Below the pieces are notes generated by a model. The model made no database searches, was not told the origin of the DNA, and saw only the letters and a program-made list of their open reading frames with translations. Made by a program: the position numbers and the translations under genes. A stretch of DNA of 64,000 nucleotides from positions 182,264 to 246,263 of the forward strand of contig JBAZBK010000006.1 of NCBI GenBank assembly GCA_041671505.1, read 5' to 3'. This DNA comes from JACPDH01 sp041671505. GTDB lineage: Bacteria > Acidobacteriota > Thermoanaerobaculia > Gp7-AA8. How positions within the stretch are numbered: position 1 is the first letter of the stretch; every line of letters begins with the position of its first letter. This document shows, piece by piece, positions 1 through 7,792 of this stretch.

Positions 1-105
1 GACGGCTCGGCGGCTTCGAGCGACGACGGGGAAGCTGCTACCGGGGCATCAAGTGACGCTGGCGAATCTGCCGATGCAATTCGCGAGAAAGATCCCGTAG
101 AATAG
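1..105 (+). CDS. C-terminal tail of a truncated gene, probably scpB
   Basis: The frame is open from the first base and ends at TAG 103-105. It encodes 34 residues rich in Ala, Ser, Asp and Glu, ending in DPVE. Nothing in this low-complexity tail identifies the family. The guess of ScpB (segregation and condensation protein B, a partner of SMC) rests only on the common bacterial order scpA-scpB-rluB-cmk, since rluB follows 21 bases later on the same strand. The start lies outside the window. Confidence 0.45.
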   Translation, partial: DGSAASSDDGEAATGASSDAGESADAIREKDPVE

Positions 106-126
106 TCGCGGATTCAAAAGGAACGA

Positions 127-1041
127 ATGGTCCAGGAGCGATTGCAGAAGATCATCGCCAAGGCAGGCATCGCGTCGCGACGCCGCGCCGAAGAGATGAT
201 CAGCAACGGACAAGTGACGGTGAATGGTCGTGTCGTGACCGAGCTCGGAACGCGAGCCGATTCCGAGTGCGACCACGTCAAGGTCGACGGCAAGCTGATC
301 ACGAAGCCCGAGAAGCACCGCTACATTCTCATCTACAAGCCTCGCATGGTGATGACGACGGTGAACGACCCCGACGGGCGTCCGACCGTCGTCGACATGG
401 TCAAGGGTGTGAAGGAGCGCGTCTTCCCGGTCGGGCGTCTCGACTTCCAGTCCGAAGGGCTGCTGCTCCTCACGAACGACGGCGAGCTCGCCTACAGGGT
501 CTCTCACCCGAAGCACGGCTCGGTGAAGACCTATCACGTGAAAGTTCGCGGCGTGCCTCAGGAGCGGATCATCGAGAAGCTCTCGCGCGGGATCACGCTC
601 GACGGCAAGCGGACGATGCCGTGCGAGATCTCGCGGCTCCGCACCACGGGCCGGGGTGAGGACGAAGGCAACAGCTGGTTCGAGGTGCTGCTCCGCGAGG
701 GGCGCACGCAGCAGATCAGGAAGATGTTCTCCGCGGTCGGGCATCCCGTCTCGAAGCTTCGCCGCGTCGCGATCGGTCAGCTCAAAGACAACAACCTCGA
801 AGCGGGGCAGTGGCGCGATCTGACGCCGCGCGAAGTCGGGCTCCTCGCTGCGACGGAAGTCGAGCCGAAGCCCAAGCCGCGCGCGCCGAGAAAGCCGCAG
901 GCGGCCCGGCCCGCCACGAAGAAGAAGACGACGGGTGGCGCGCGTGCCTCCGCCGCGGCGACCAAGCGTCCCGCGGCGCGCAAGACGGGAACGGCAGGCA
1001 GCACGTCGCGCAAGCCTTCGCGGGGAACGCGGAGAGGCTGA
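127..1041 (+). CDS. rluB: 23S rRNA pseudouridine synthase, RluB/RsuA family
   Basis: This enzyme isomerises a uridine of large-subunit rRNA to pseudouridine. Residues 1-60 form an S4 RNA-binding domain (IIAKAGIASRRRAEEMI). The catalytic domain follows, with the family signature VGRLDFQSEGLLLLTNDG, whose Asp is the expected nucleophile, and the later RTQQIRKMF segment. After about residue 235 there is a long tail of Lys, Arg, Ala and Pro, common in RluB of GC-rich bacteria and probably disordered. ATG 127 is preceded by AAAGGAA at a good distance. The stop codon touches the next start, so it is probably co-translated with cmk. Confidence 0.93.
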   Translation: MVQERLQKIIAKAGIASRRRAEEMISNGQVTVNGRVVTELGTRADSECDHVKVDGKLITKPEKHRYILIYKPRMVMTTVNDPDGRPTVVDMVKGVKERVFPVGRLDFQSEGLLLLTNDGELAYRVSHPKHGSVKTYHVKVRGVPQERIIEKLSRGITLDGKRTMPCEISRLRTTGRGEDEGNSWFEVLLREGRTQQIRKMFSAVGHPVSKLRRVAIGQLKDNNLEAGQWRDLTPREVGLLAATEVEPKPKPRAPRKPQAARPATKKKTTGGARASAAATKRPAARKTGTAGSTSRKPSRGTRRG

Positions 1042-1722
1042 TTGGCTCCCACCATCGTTGCCATCGACGGTCCTTCCGGGGTGGGAAAGACCACCACCAG
1101 CAAGCTCGTCGCCGAGCGCCTCGGTCTTCCCCACATCGACACGGGCGCGATGTACCGGGCGCTCGCGTTGAAGGCGAAGCGCTCGGGAATCGCCTTCGAC
1201 GATGCCGAGCGACTCGCGGCGCTGGCATCCTCCACCGTCATCGACTTCGTTCCCGGCACCCGCCCGCCTCGCGTGCTTCTCGACGCTGCCGACGTGAGCG
1301 ACGAGATCCGCACGCCTGAGATCAGCATGGGCGCGAGCACGGTCTCGTCGGTTCCTGCGGTTCGCCGTGCGCTCGTCCGGATGCAGCAGGATCTCGGCGC
1401 CCGCGCCGGAGGCGTGCTGGAAGGACGCGACATTGGAACAAAGGTCTTTCCCGGCACACCGCACAAGTTCTTCCTCGACGCGAGCCCCGCGGTGCGCGCC
1501 GAGCGGCGCTTCCGCGAGTTGCAGTCGAAAGGGGCGGAAGTCCCGCTCGAGACGGTGGCCAGGGAGATGGAGGAGCGCGACCGGCAGGACTCGACGCGCG
1601 CCGATTCGCCCCTCACGTGCGACGAAAGCTACTTCAGAATCGACACGTCGGCCCTCTCGATCGCTGGTGTCGTCGATGCAATCGTCGCGCGGATCAGCGC
1701 CTCGAACCAAGTAGCTTCTTGA
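1042..1722 (+). CDS. cmk: cytidylate kinase
   Basis: CMP/dCMP kinase transfers the ATP gamma-phosphate to CMP or dCMP in pyrimidine nucleotide salvage. The 226-residue length fits the family. The N-terminus carries the P-loop AIDGPSGVGKTT, then the substrate-binding HIDTGAMYRALA. The central ILEGRDIGT-like segment appears as LEGRDIGTKVFP, and the Arg-rich lid region is around ERDRQDSTRADSPL. The start is TTG directly after the rluB TGA. I prefer it because the protein then begins two to three residues before the P-loop strand, as in homologues. The rluB-cmk-rpsA order is widely conserved. Confidence 0.95.
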   Translation: MAPTIVAIDGPSGVGKTTTSKLVAERLGLPHIDTGAMYRALALKAKRSGIAFDDAERLAALASSTVIDFVPGTRPPRVLLDAADVSDEIRTPEISMGASTVSSVPAVRRALVRMQQDLGARAGGVLEGRDIGTKVFPGTPHKFFLDASPAVRAERRFRELQSKGAEVPLETVAREMEERDRQDSTRADSPLTCDESYFRIDTSALSIAGVVDAIVARISASNQVAS

Positions 1723-1850
1723 CTCTCCGGAGCCCTGCCCCTTACACTGCCGGACTCGGGACGCTATCACCTAGATAGTGCTCAATTTATCGCCGCCTTC
1801 TCCGCGAGCGAAATCCCCGATTGCGAATACTCCAGGAGGTTTCCTTTTCA

Positions 1851-3665
1851 ATGTCGTCGAATGATGAGCCGAAGAATAAGCAGCAGTCCAAGAACGAGCT
1901 GGAAGGCGTCGGCATGGACGAATTGCTGCGTATCTATGACGAGAAGATGGCCGAGTTCTCGGAGGGCGACATCGTTCGCGGCCGCGTCGTACAGGTCAAC
2001 GCAAACGAGATCCTGATCGACATCGGCTACAAGTCCGAGGGGATGCTCCCGATCGGTGAGCTCCGTTTCGGCGACGTGGAGCTGAAGCGCGGCGACGATG
2101 TCGACGTTTACATCGAGCGGCTCGAAGGCCCCTCGGGACACACGCTCGTCTCGCGCGAGAAGGCTGCGCGCGTCCGCGTCTGGGACACGATCGAGGCGGC
2201 GTTCAAGGCCGACCAGCCGATTCAGGGTCGCGTCCTCGACCGCGTCAAGGGCGGACTCGCAGTCGACGTCGGCGGCATCCGCGCGTTCCTGCCCGGCTCG
2301 CAGGTCGACGTCCGGCCGATCAAGAATCTCGACGTGCTTCGCGGCAAGGATTTCGAGTTCAAGATCGTCTCGTTCGACAAGCGCCGGAACAACATCGTTC
2401 TGTCGCGCCGTGCGATCCTCGAAGTCGAGTACGCGGCAAAGAAGAAGGAGACCTTCGCCACCCTTCAGGAGGGGATGGTCACCCACGGCGTCGTCAAGAA
2501 CATCACCGATTACGGCGTCTTCGTCGACCTCGGTGGCGTGGACGGGCTACTGCACATCACCGACATTTCGTGGGGCCGCGTCAATCATCCCTCGGAGTTC
2601 TTCAACGTCGGGGACGAGATCGAGGTCGCGGTCCTGAAGTTCGACGCGGCGACCGAGCGTGTGTCTCTCGGGTTCAAGCAGCGCACCCCCGATCCATGGG
2701 GCGACGTCGCGCTTCGCTACCCGATCGGCAGCAAGGTCCACGGCAAGGTCGTCTCGCTCACCGATTACGGCGCGTTCATCGAGCTCGAAGAGGGCGTCGA
2801 AGGTCTCGTCCACATCTCCGAGATGTCGTGGACGCGCAAGGTGCATCCCTCGAAGCTTCTCGCCGCCGGAACCGACGTGGAGTCGGTGGTCACCGACGTC
2901 AACGTCGCGAACCGCCGCATCTCGCTTTCGCTCCGCGCGCTCGAGCAGAATCCCTGGGACAACATCGGAGAGCGTTACCCCGTCGGCTCGACGGTGAAGG
3001 GGAAGGTGAGAAACCTCACCGACTTCGGCGCGTTCATCGAGCTCGAAGAGGGGATCGACGGTCTCGTCCACATCTCCGACATCTCCTGGACACGCCGCCT
3101 CAAGCACCCGAGCGAAGTGCTCAAGAAGGGTGACGAGGTGACCGCACGCGTCATCAACGTCGACCCCGACAACCAGCGCCTCTCCCTCTCGATCAAGGAG
3201 TTCATGCCTAACGAGTGGGACACGTTCGCCAAGGACCGCCAGATCGGCGACGACGTGACGGGAACCGTCTCGAAGATCACCGACTTCGGCCTCTTCATCG
3301 AGCTCGGCGAGGGAGTCGAGGGGCTCGCGCACATCTCCGAGATCCCGCGCGACCCGAAGGTGAAGCTCGACCGCATCTTCCGCCCCGGCGACGAAGTGCG
3401 CGCGCGCATCATCAAGATCGACTGGACCGAGAAGAAGATCGGCCTCACGCTCAAGGACGTCGACCAGCCTAACCGCGAGACGTCGCGCGGGGCGGAGGAC
3501 GAATCCGAGCACGGCGCCGAGACCGAGTCGTCCGAAGCGCAGGCCGAGTCGACCGAGCCGCAGTCCGAAGCGCCTGAGCAGCAGCCCGAGGCGTCCGAGC
3601 CGGAAGCCGAGGCTTCGGAGCAGCAGCCCGAGGCTCCCGCAGCCGATCCGGAACCGGAGAGCTGA
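1851..3665 (+). CDS. rpsA: 30S ribosomal protein S1
   Basis: S1 binds mRNA leaders and brings them to the 30S subunit. Six S1/OB-fold repeats can be followed, the later four near-identical in pattern (ITDYGVFVDLGGVDGLLHI, LTDYGAFIELEEGVEGLVHI, LTDFGAFIELEEGIDGLVHI, ITDFGLFIELGEGVEGLAHI). After the last domain, from about residue 550, comes a tail of Glu, Pro, Gln, Ser and Ala, unusual in its length but typical of low-complexity acidic extensions. The frame is open from a TTG at 1821, but ATG 1851 has a perfect AGGAGG at 1834-1839, so I start there (604 residues). Confidence 0.96.
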   Translation: MSSNDEPKNKQQSKNELEGVGMDELLRIYDEKMAEFSEGDIVRGRVVQVNANEILIDIGYKSEGMLPIGELRFGDVELKRGDDVDVYIERLEGPSGHTLVSREKAARVRVWDTIEAAFKADQPIQGRVLDRVKGGLAVDVGGIRAFLPGSQVDVRPIKNLDVLRGKDFEFKIVSFDKRRNNIVLSRRAILEVEYAAKKKETFATLQEGMVTHGVVKNITDYGVFVDLGGVDGLLHITDISWGRVNHPSEFFNVGDEIEVAVLKFDAATERVSLGFKQRTPDPWGDVALRYPIGSKVHGKVVSLTDYGAFIELEEGVEGLVHISEMSWTRKVHPSKLLAAGTDVESVVTDVNVANRRISLSLRALEQNPWDNIGERYPVGSTVKGKVRNLTDFGAFIELEEGIDGLVHISDISWTRRLKHPSEVLKKGDEVTARVINVDPDNQRLSLSIKEFMPNEWDTFAKDRQIGDDVTGTVSKITDFGLFIELGEGVEGLAHISEIPRDPKVKLDRIFRPGDEVRARIIKIDWTEKKIGLTLKDVDQPNRETSRGAEDESEHGAETESSEAQAESTEPQSEAPEQQPEASEPEAEASEQQPEAPAADPEPES

Positions 3666-3692
3666 GCGGCTCGCCGCACGAGGCGTTGAACG

Positions 3693-4733
3693 ATGAGTGA
3701 GGTCGACGACAATCGCCCGGCCGAGCCGGTCGAGTCTGCGGAGCCGTCCCCGGCTCCCGCGGCTCCGATCGACGCGCAGCCTGCGGTGCAGCGGGAATCA
3801 CGGCCCGTGGCCGATCCGCCGGCGCCGCGCTCCGGCACCTGGCGCCTGATCCTCGGCATCCTGCTCGGCGGCATCGTCACGTCGATCGTGCTTCTCGGCA
3901 TCGCGCTCGTGGTCGTCTCCGGTCGCGACGAGAGCGGCCACGTCGCCATCGGCCGCGGGAAGATCGGAATCTTGCCGATCGAGGGCGAGATCGTCGACTC
4001 GCGTGCAACGCTTCGCGAGCTCGAAGAGTTCGCCGAGAACGACTCGATCAAGGCCATCGTCGTCCGGATCAACAGCCCGGGCGGAGCTGTCGCCCCCTCG
4101 CAGGAAATTCATCGCGAGCTCATCCGCGTGCGCGAGGAGACCGGCAAGCCGGTCATCGCGTCGCTCGACACGGTGGCTGCCTCCGGCGGTTACTACATCG
4201 CCGTGGGCTGCCAGGAGATCATCGCGAACGAAGGATCGATCACCGGCTCCATCGGGGTGATCGCCCAGTGGTTCAACTACGAGAAGCTCGTCGAATGGGC
4301 GAAGCTGAGCCCGCAGACCTTCACGAGTGGCGAGATGAAGGACGCCGGCTCTCCGCTCCGCCCGATGAGCGACTCCGAGAAAGCGTACTATCAGCGGATC
4401 GTGACGCAGCTTCACGGGCAGTTCGTGCAGGCGGTCATCGACGGTCGCAAAGGCAGGATGGCCGCCGAAAACGTCCGCAGCATCGCCGACGGGCGGGTAT
4501 TCACCGGTCAGGAGGCGAGCGACATCAAGCTCGTCGACGAGATCGGCGGCCTCGAGGATGCCGTTCGTCGCGCGGCCGAACTCGCCGGAATCAAGGGCAA
4601 ACCCTCGGTGATCTACCCGAAGAGGGAGAAGCCGGGCTTGCTCGACCTGCTAGTCGAGTCGCAGGCGCGTACGCCGGCGATCGTGGAGAAGTTTCTCGCG
4701 GGGAAGGCTTCGCCTTTTCTGTACCGGTGGTAG
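3693..4733 (+). CDS. sppA: signal peptide peptidase SppA, short (36K) type
   Basis: This membrane-bound serine protease cleaves remnant signal peptides. A Pro/Ala/Glu-rich cytoplasmic stretch (residues 1-45) precedes one transmembrane helix (about 48-72, LILGILLGGIVTSIVLLGIA). The ClpP-like peptidase domain follows with VVRINSPGGAVAPSQE and the serine region VAASGGYYIAVG, then NEGSITGSIGVI. The catalytic Lys expected downstream is plausible in the TFTSGEMKDAGSP segment. The 346 residues match the short, single-domain bacterial form. It lies 27 bases after rpsA and may be read from the same transcript. Confidence 0.9.
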   Translation: MSEVDDNRPAEPVESAEPSPAPAAPIDAQPAVQRESRPVADPPAPRSGTWRLILGILLGGIVTSIVLLGIALVVVSGRDESGHVAIGRGKIGILPIEGEIVDSRATLRELEEFAENDSIKAIVVRINSPGGAVAPSQEIHRELIRVREETGKPVIASLDTVAASGGYYIAVGCQEIIANEGSITGSIGVIAQWFNYEKLVEWAKLSPQTFTSGEMKDAGSPLRPMSDSEKAYYQRIVTQLHGQFVQAVIDGRKGRMAAENVRSIADGRVFTGQEASDIKLVDEIGGLEDAVRRAAELAGIKGKPSVIYPKREKPGLLDLLVESQARTPAIVEKFLAGKASPFLYRW

Positions 4734-4826
4734 ACCGACGACCCGTGGAATGAGTATTCTGCTCTGGGAGGCGTGGTGACTACAGATCCTACCGTCATCG
4801 ACAGCGAGGATTCGAAGGGCCCCGTG

Positions 4827-5132
4827 ATGACCAAGGCGGGACTCGTCGATGAAGTTGCCCGCACCGTCCAGCTGACGAAGAAGCAGGCCGAGGCGATCGT
4901 CAACGTCGTCCTCGACTCCATCGTCGAATCGCTTCGCGAGGGCGAAAAGATCGAGCTGCGCGGATTCGGCAGCTTCCGCATCCGCAGCCGCAAGTCGCGC
5001 ACCGGTCGCAACCCGAAGACGGGCGCGAAGGTCGAGGTTCCCTCGAAGCGGATTCCGTACTTCAAGCCTGGCAAGGAGCTCAAGGAGCTCATCAACCCGG
5101 GACACTCGTTCGAGGACGACGACGAGGAGTAA
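4827..5132 (+). CDS. HU/IHF family DNA-binding protein
   Basis: This is a small nucleoid protein that bends DNA as a dimer. The fold is clear: the helical N-terminus MTKAGLVDEVA with KKQAEAIVNVVLDSI, then the DNA-contacting arm IELRGFGSFRIRSRKSRTGRNP and the Pro-bearing tip. The C-terminus is acidic (EDDDEE). Start choice is uncertain. ATG 4827 gives the usual HU N-terminus with AAGGG seven bases upstream. GTG 4773 or 4776 would add about 18 residues and sits behind GGGAGG at 4766-4771, but very close. IHF-alpha and HU cannot be separated by eye. Confidence 0.9.
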   Translation: MTKAGLVDEVARTVQLTKKQAEAIVNVVLDSIVESLREGEKIELRGFGSFRIRSRKSRTGRNPKTGAKVEVPSKRIPYFKPGKELKELINPGHSFEDDDEE

Positions 5133-5165
5133 GGCGGGGGCGCTCTGCCGCCACCCGCCGTCGTG

Positions 5166-5672
5166 ATGCGCACGCTCTTCACCCCGTGGAGGTTCGCTTA
5201 CTTGACCGCTCCCGCGCCCGAACCCGGATGCATCTTCTGCGTCGCCGTCGAGCGTGACGACCGTGAGTCGACCCTCACGCTTTACCGCGACCCGCACGTC
5301 CTGGTGATGATGAACAGGTACCCGTACACGAACGGGCATCTGATGGTCGCGCCGGTGGCACACACGGCGAAGCTCACCGACAGCAGCGACGACGTCCTCG
5401 GCGCGCTGATCCGCACGACCGCGGTCTCTCAGCGGATTCTCTCCGAGGTCTACGGCCCCCACGGCTTCAACATCGGCATGAACATCGGATCGGCCGCCGG
5501 CGCGGGCATCGCCGACCACTACCACATGCACATCGTGCCGCGATGGGGTGGCGACTCGAACTTCATGACGGTGACCGCCTCGACGCGGCTCGTCCCCGAG
5601 GACCTCGGTGTGACCTGGGCAAAGCTTCGCCCCCGGTTCGAAGCACTCGACGCCGGCGTCGATCGGCGATGA
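5166..5672 (+). CDS. HIT family nucleotide hydrolase/phosphorylase
   Basis: Histidine-triad protein of the Ap4A phosphorylase/Fhit-like branch, acting on dinucleoside polyphosphates or adenylated compounds. The triad HYHMHIV lies near residue 120, and a CIFC pair near residue 20 fits the zinc-binding subgroup. The N-terminal TLFTPWRFAYL is typical of this branch. A GTG one codon upstream (5163) is an equally possible start. The TGA overlaps the ATG of the next gene (ATGA), so it heads a run of coupled small genes leading into lpxB. Confidence 0.88.
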   Translation: MRTLFTPWRFAYLTAPAPEPGCIFCVAVERDDRESTLTLYRDPHVLVMMNRYPYTNGHLMVAPVAHTAKLTDSSDDVLGALIRTTAVSQRILSEVYGPHGFNIGMNIGSAAGAGIADHYHMHIVPRWGGDSNFMTVTASTRLVPEDLGVTWAKLRPRFEALDAGVDRR

Positions 5673-6034
5673 GCGGACTCTCCATCGTCGCGATGGCGCT
5701 CGCGCTCGTTCTTCCGGGAAGCGGGCACTTTCTTCTCGGCCGGCGCCGCAGGGCCGTTGCGTTCTTCGCGATCGTAGTCAGCATGCTCGCCGTCGGACTT
5801 CTCGCGGGAGGCAAGGTCTACGCGTTCATCCCGGGAAGGCTGATGAATAACCTCGCCACGATGGGCGCGATGGGATCGGGCGTCCTCTACTTCATCGCGC
5901 GCCGGATTGCCGACGGCGGCGACGTCCTCGCGGGGACGTTCGAGCACGGAACCGCGTTCACGCTGACCGCGGGGCTGATGAACCTGCTGCTCGTGCTCGA
6001 CGCCGGAGACATCGCTGCCGGGAGGAAGCCGTGA
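5669..6034 (+). CDS. small multi-pass membrane protein, DUF6677-like
   Basis: This 121-residue protein has three or four hydrophobic segments (about residues 3-20, 28-48, 60-80 and 95-112). The opening ALVLPGSGHFLLGRRRRA resembles small bacterial membrane proteins of unknown function seen near lipid genes. No catalytic motif is visible. It overlaps the HIT gene by four bases (ATGA) and the next gene by four (GTGA), so translation is probably coupled throughout. The family name is only a suggestion. Confidence 0.75.
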   Translation: MSGLSIVAMALALVLPGSGHFLLGRRRRAVAFFAIVVSMLAVGLLAGGKVYAFIPGRLMNNLATMGAMGSGVLYFIARRIADGGDVLAGTFEHGTAFTLTAGLMNLLLVLDAGDIAAGRKP

Positions 6035-6213
6035 GCCTCCTCCGCAACCACGTGGTGCTGATGGCGATCTTCGCGATTCTGACGGGCGCCTTCTTCGCGC
6101 TGCTCTGGAAGCTGGAAACGCGCGCCCGCCTCCGCACCTTCGCCTTCATCAGCGGCGGGCTGTTTCTCGGAGGGCTCGCGCTCGCGTGGGCCATGTTCCC
6201 GTTTCCCCGATGA
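6031..6213 (+). CDS. small two-helix membrane protein
   Basis: A 60-residue protein starting at GTG 6031, which overlaps the preceding stop (GTGA). It has two hydrophobic helices (about residues 8-26 and 37-56) joined by a short basic turn, KLETRARLRT. I do not recognise a family. The tight coupling on both sides and the lack of frameshift or rare codons support a real gene. It probably acts with the neighbouring membrane proteins of the lpxB operon. Confidence 0.65.
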   Translation: MSLLRNHVVLMAIFAILTGAFFALLWKLETRARLRTFAFISGGLFLGGLALAWAMFPFPR

Positions 6214-6220
6214 GCACGCC

Positions 6221-6628
6221 ATGAACACCCTGATCAAATCGCTCCGCGGCCCGCTGACCACGAATCGCCTCGAGCCGTTCGCGCGCGCCGTGCCGGTGAT
6301 CCTCTATATGTGCGTGATCTTTCTCGGCTCGGCGGTGCCCGGTGACGAGATCACGATTCGCTTCGACGATCGGGTCGCGCATTTTCTCGAGTACGCGGTT
6401 CTGGGTGCGCTCCTCGTCTTCTTCGCCGCGTCGTTGAGTCGCGGCGCGACGCTCGGCGCAACAGCCGCGATCCTGGCCTTCGTCGCGTTTCACGCCGTCG
6501 CGGACGAGTACCACCAGAGTTTCGTCCCGCAGCGCGAGCCCTCCGCGAAAGACTTGATGTTCGACATGGCGGGAGCGACGACCGCGGTCGTGCTGCTCCG
6601 AATCGTCGCCGCGAGGGAGTCGCGATGA
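6221..6628 (+). CDS. VanZ-like family membrane protein
   Basis: A 135-residue protein with three to four transmembrane segments and the VanZ-family pattern: an early helix with PVILYMCVIFLGSAVPG, then DDRVAHFLEYAVLGALL, then AVADEYHQSFVPQREPSAKDLMFDMAG. The last segment is the family signature. VanZ proteins are linked to teicoplanin resistance in Gram-positives, but in Gram-negatives the role is unknown. Its stop overlaps the lpxB start by four bases, which suggests an envelope role. Confidence 0.85.
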   Translation: MNTLIKSLRGPLTTNRLEPFARAVPVILYMCVIFLGSAVPGDEITIRFDDRVAHFLEYAVLGALLVFFAASLSRGATLGATAAILAFVAFHAVADEYHQSFVPQREPSAKDLMFDMAGATTAVVLLRIVAARESR

Positions 6629-7740
6629 AGCTCGCCGTCATCACCGGAGAAGCGTCGGGCGACCTCCACGCGGCCGAGGTCGTTCATCACCTTCGCGAGC
6701 TCGATCCCGACCTCCACGCGTTTGGCTTCGGAGGCGACCGGTTGCGCGCCCAGGGAGTCGAGCTCATCCACGACATCCGCGAGCTCGGCATCGTCGGCCT
6801 CTTCAACGTCATCCGCCATATCCCGATGTTCAAGCGGGTCTTCCGCGAGATCGTCGAGAGGATCGAACGGGAGAAGCCCGACGCCGTGCTGCTCGTCGAC
6901 TACCCCGACTTCAACCTGCGGCTCGCGCGCGCCTGCCACGAGCGGGGACTGAAGGTCGCCTACTACATCTCGCCGCAGCTCTGGGCGTGGCGCAAAGGGC
7001 GAATACACGAGATCCGGCGGAACGTCGACGAGATGATCGTCGTCTTCCCCTTCGAGGAGCAGCTCTACCGCGACCACGGCGTGTCGGTGACGTACGTCGG
7101 GCATCCGCTCCTCGAGCAGCTCGAGAACGTGAGAAAGCTCGATCGGCCGCTTCCCGGGCAGGGCGAGCCGCTGCGCGTCGCGCTCCTCCCGGGAAGCCGC
7201 CGCCACGAGATCGACACGCTGCTGCCGCCGATGCTCGACGCTGTAGTGGTGCTCGGCAGCTCGCGCCCGGTCGATGCGTACGTCGTTCAGGCGCCGACGA
7301 TCGACCGCGAGCAGATCGATCGCTGGATCAATGCCTCAGGCGCGCCGGTTTCCGTCCGGTCGGGTCTCGACCGCCAGGCGATCGTCGATGCCGACGTCGC
7401 GATCTGCGCCTCGGGGACGGCGACGCTCGAGACGGGGATCATCGGCGTTCCGATGGTCGTCGTCTACAAGCTGACGACCCTCAGTTACGCGCTCGCCCGA
7501 CGGCTCGTGAAGCTGCCCAACTTCGCCCTCGTCAACATCGTCGCGGGGGAGCGGGTCGTTCCGGAGTTGTTGCAGGACTCCGTCCGCGGGCCCGAGATCG
7601 CCGCAGCCGTGAATGGAGTCTGCGAGCCTCTGGCGTATGCGGAGACTCGCCGGCGCCTCGCGTCTCTCCGGGAGCGGCTGGGCGGAACGGGCGCGTCGCG
7701 ACGCGCCGCGGAGAAAATCGTTACACTGATGCGCCGGTAA
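6625..7740 (+). CDS. lpxB: lipid-A-disaccharide synthase
   Basis: LpxB condenses UDP-2,3-diacylglucosamine with lipid X to give the lipid A disaccharide at the inner face of the cytoplasmic membrane. The GT19 features are clear: ITGEASGDLHAA at the N-terminus, GFGGDRLRAQG, VDYPDFNLRLA, YYISPQLWAWRKGR, LLPGSRRHEI and the donor-site region AICASGTATLETGI. The 371-residue length is normal. The gene is coupled to the VanZ-like gene upstream and followed by an MsbA-type exporter, so the organism makes lipid A and has an outer membrane. Confidence 0.96.
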   Translation: MKLAVITGEASGDLHAAEVVHHLRELDPDLHAFGFGGDRLRAQGVELIHDIRELGIVGLFNVIRHIPMFKRVFREIVERIEREKPDAVLLVDYPDFNLRLARACHERGLKVAYYISPQLWAWRKGRIHEIRRNVDEMIVVFPFEEQLYRDHGVSVTYVGHPLLEQLENVRKLDRPLPGQGEPLRVALLPGSRRHEIDTLLPPMLDAVVVLGSSRPVDAYVVQAPTIDREQIDRWINASGAPVSVRSGLDRQAIVDADVAICASGTATLETGIIGVPMVVVYKLTTLSYALARRLVKLPNFALVNIVAGERVVPELLQDSVRGPEIAAAVNGVCEPLAYAETRRRLASLRERLGGTGASRRAAEKIVTLMRR

Positions 7741-7792
7741 GTCGGGAAGGGACAGCGGGCCTTTCGCGGTCCCGGCAGATCGCTCAAACACG

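Noticed and set aside
49..1770. A 573-codon open frame antisense to rluB and cmk
   Set aside because: GC-rich third positions create long shadow frames; the + strand genes have clear motifs, and the antisense product is Arg-rich with no domain.
1821..1850. Upstream TTG start for rpsA
   Set aside because: ATG 1851 has a perfect AGGAGG, which lies inside the longer frame.
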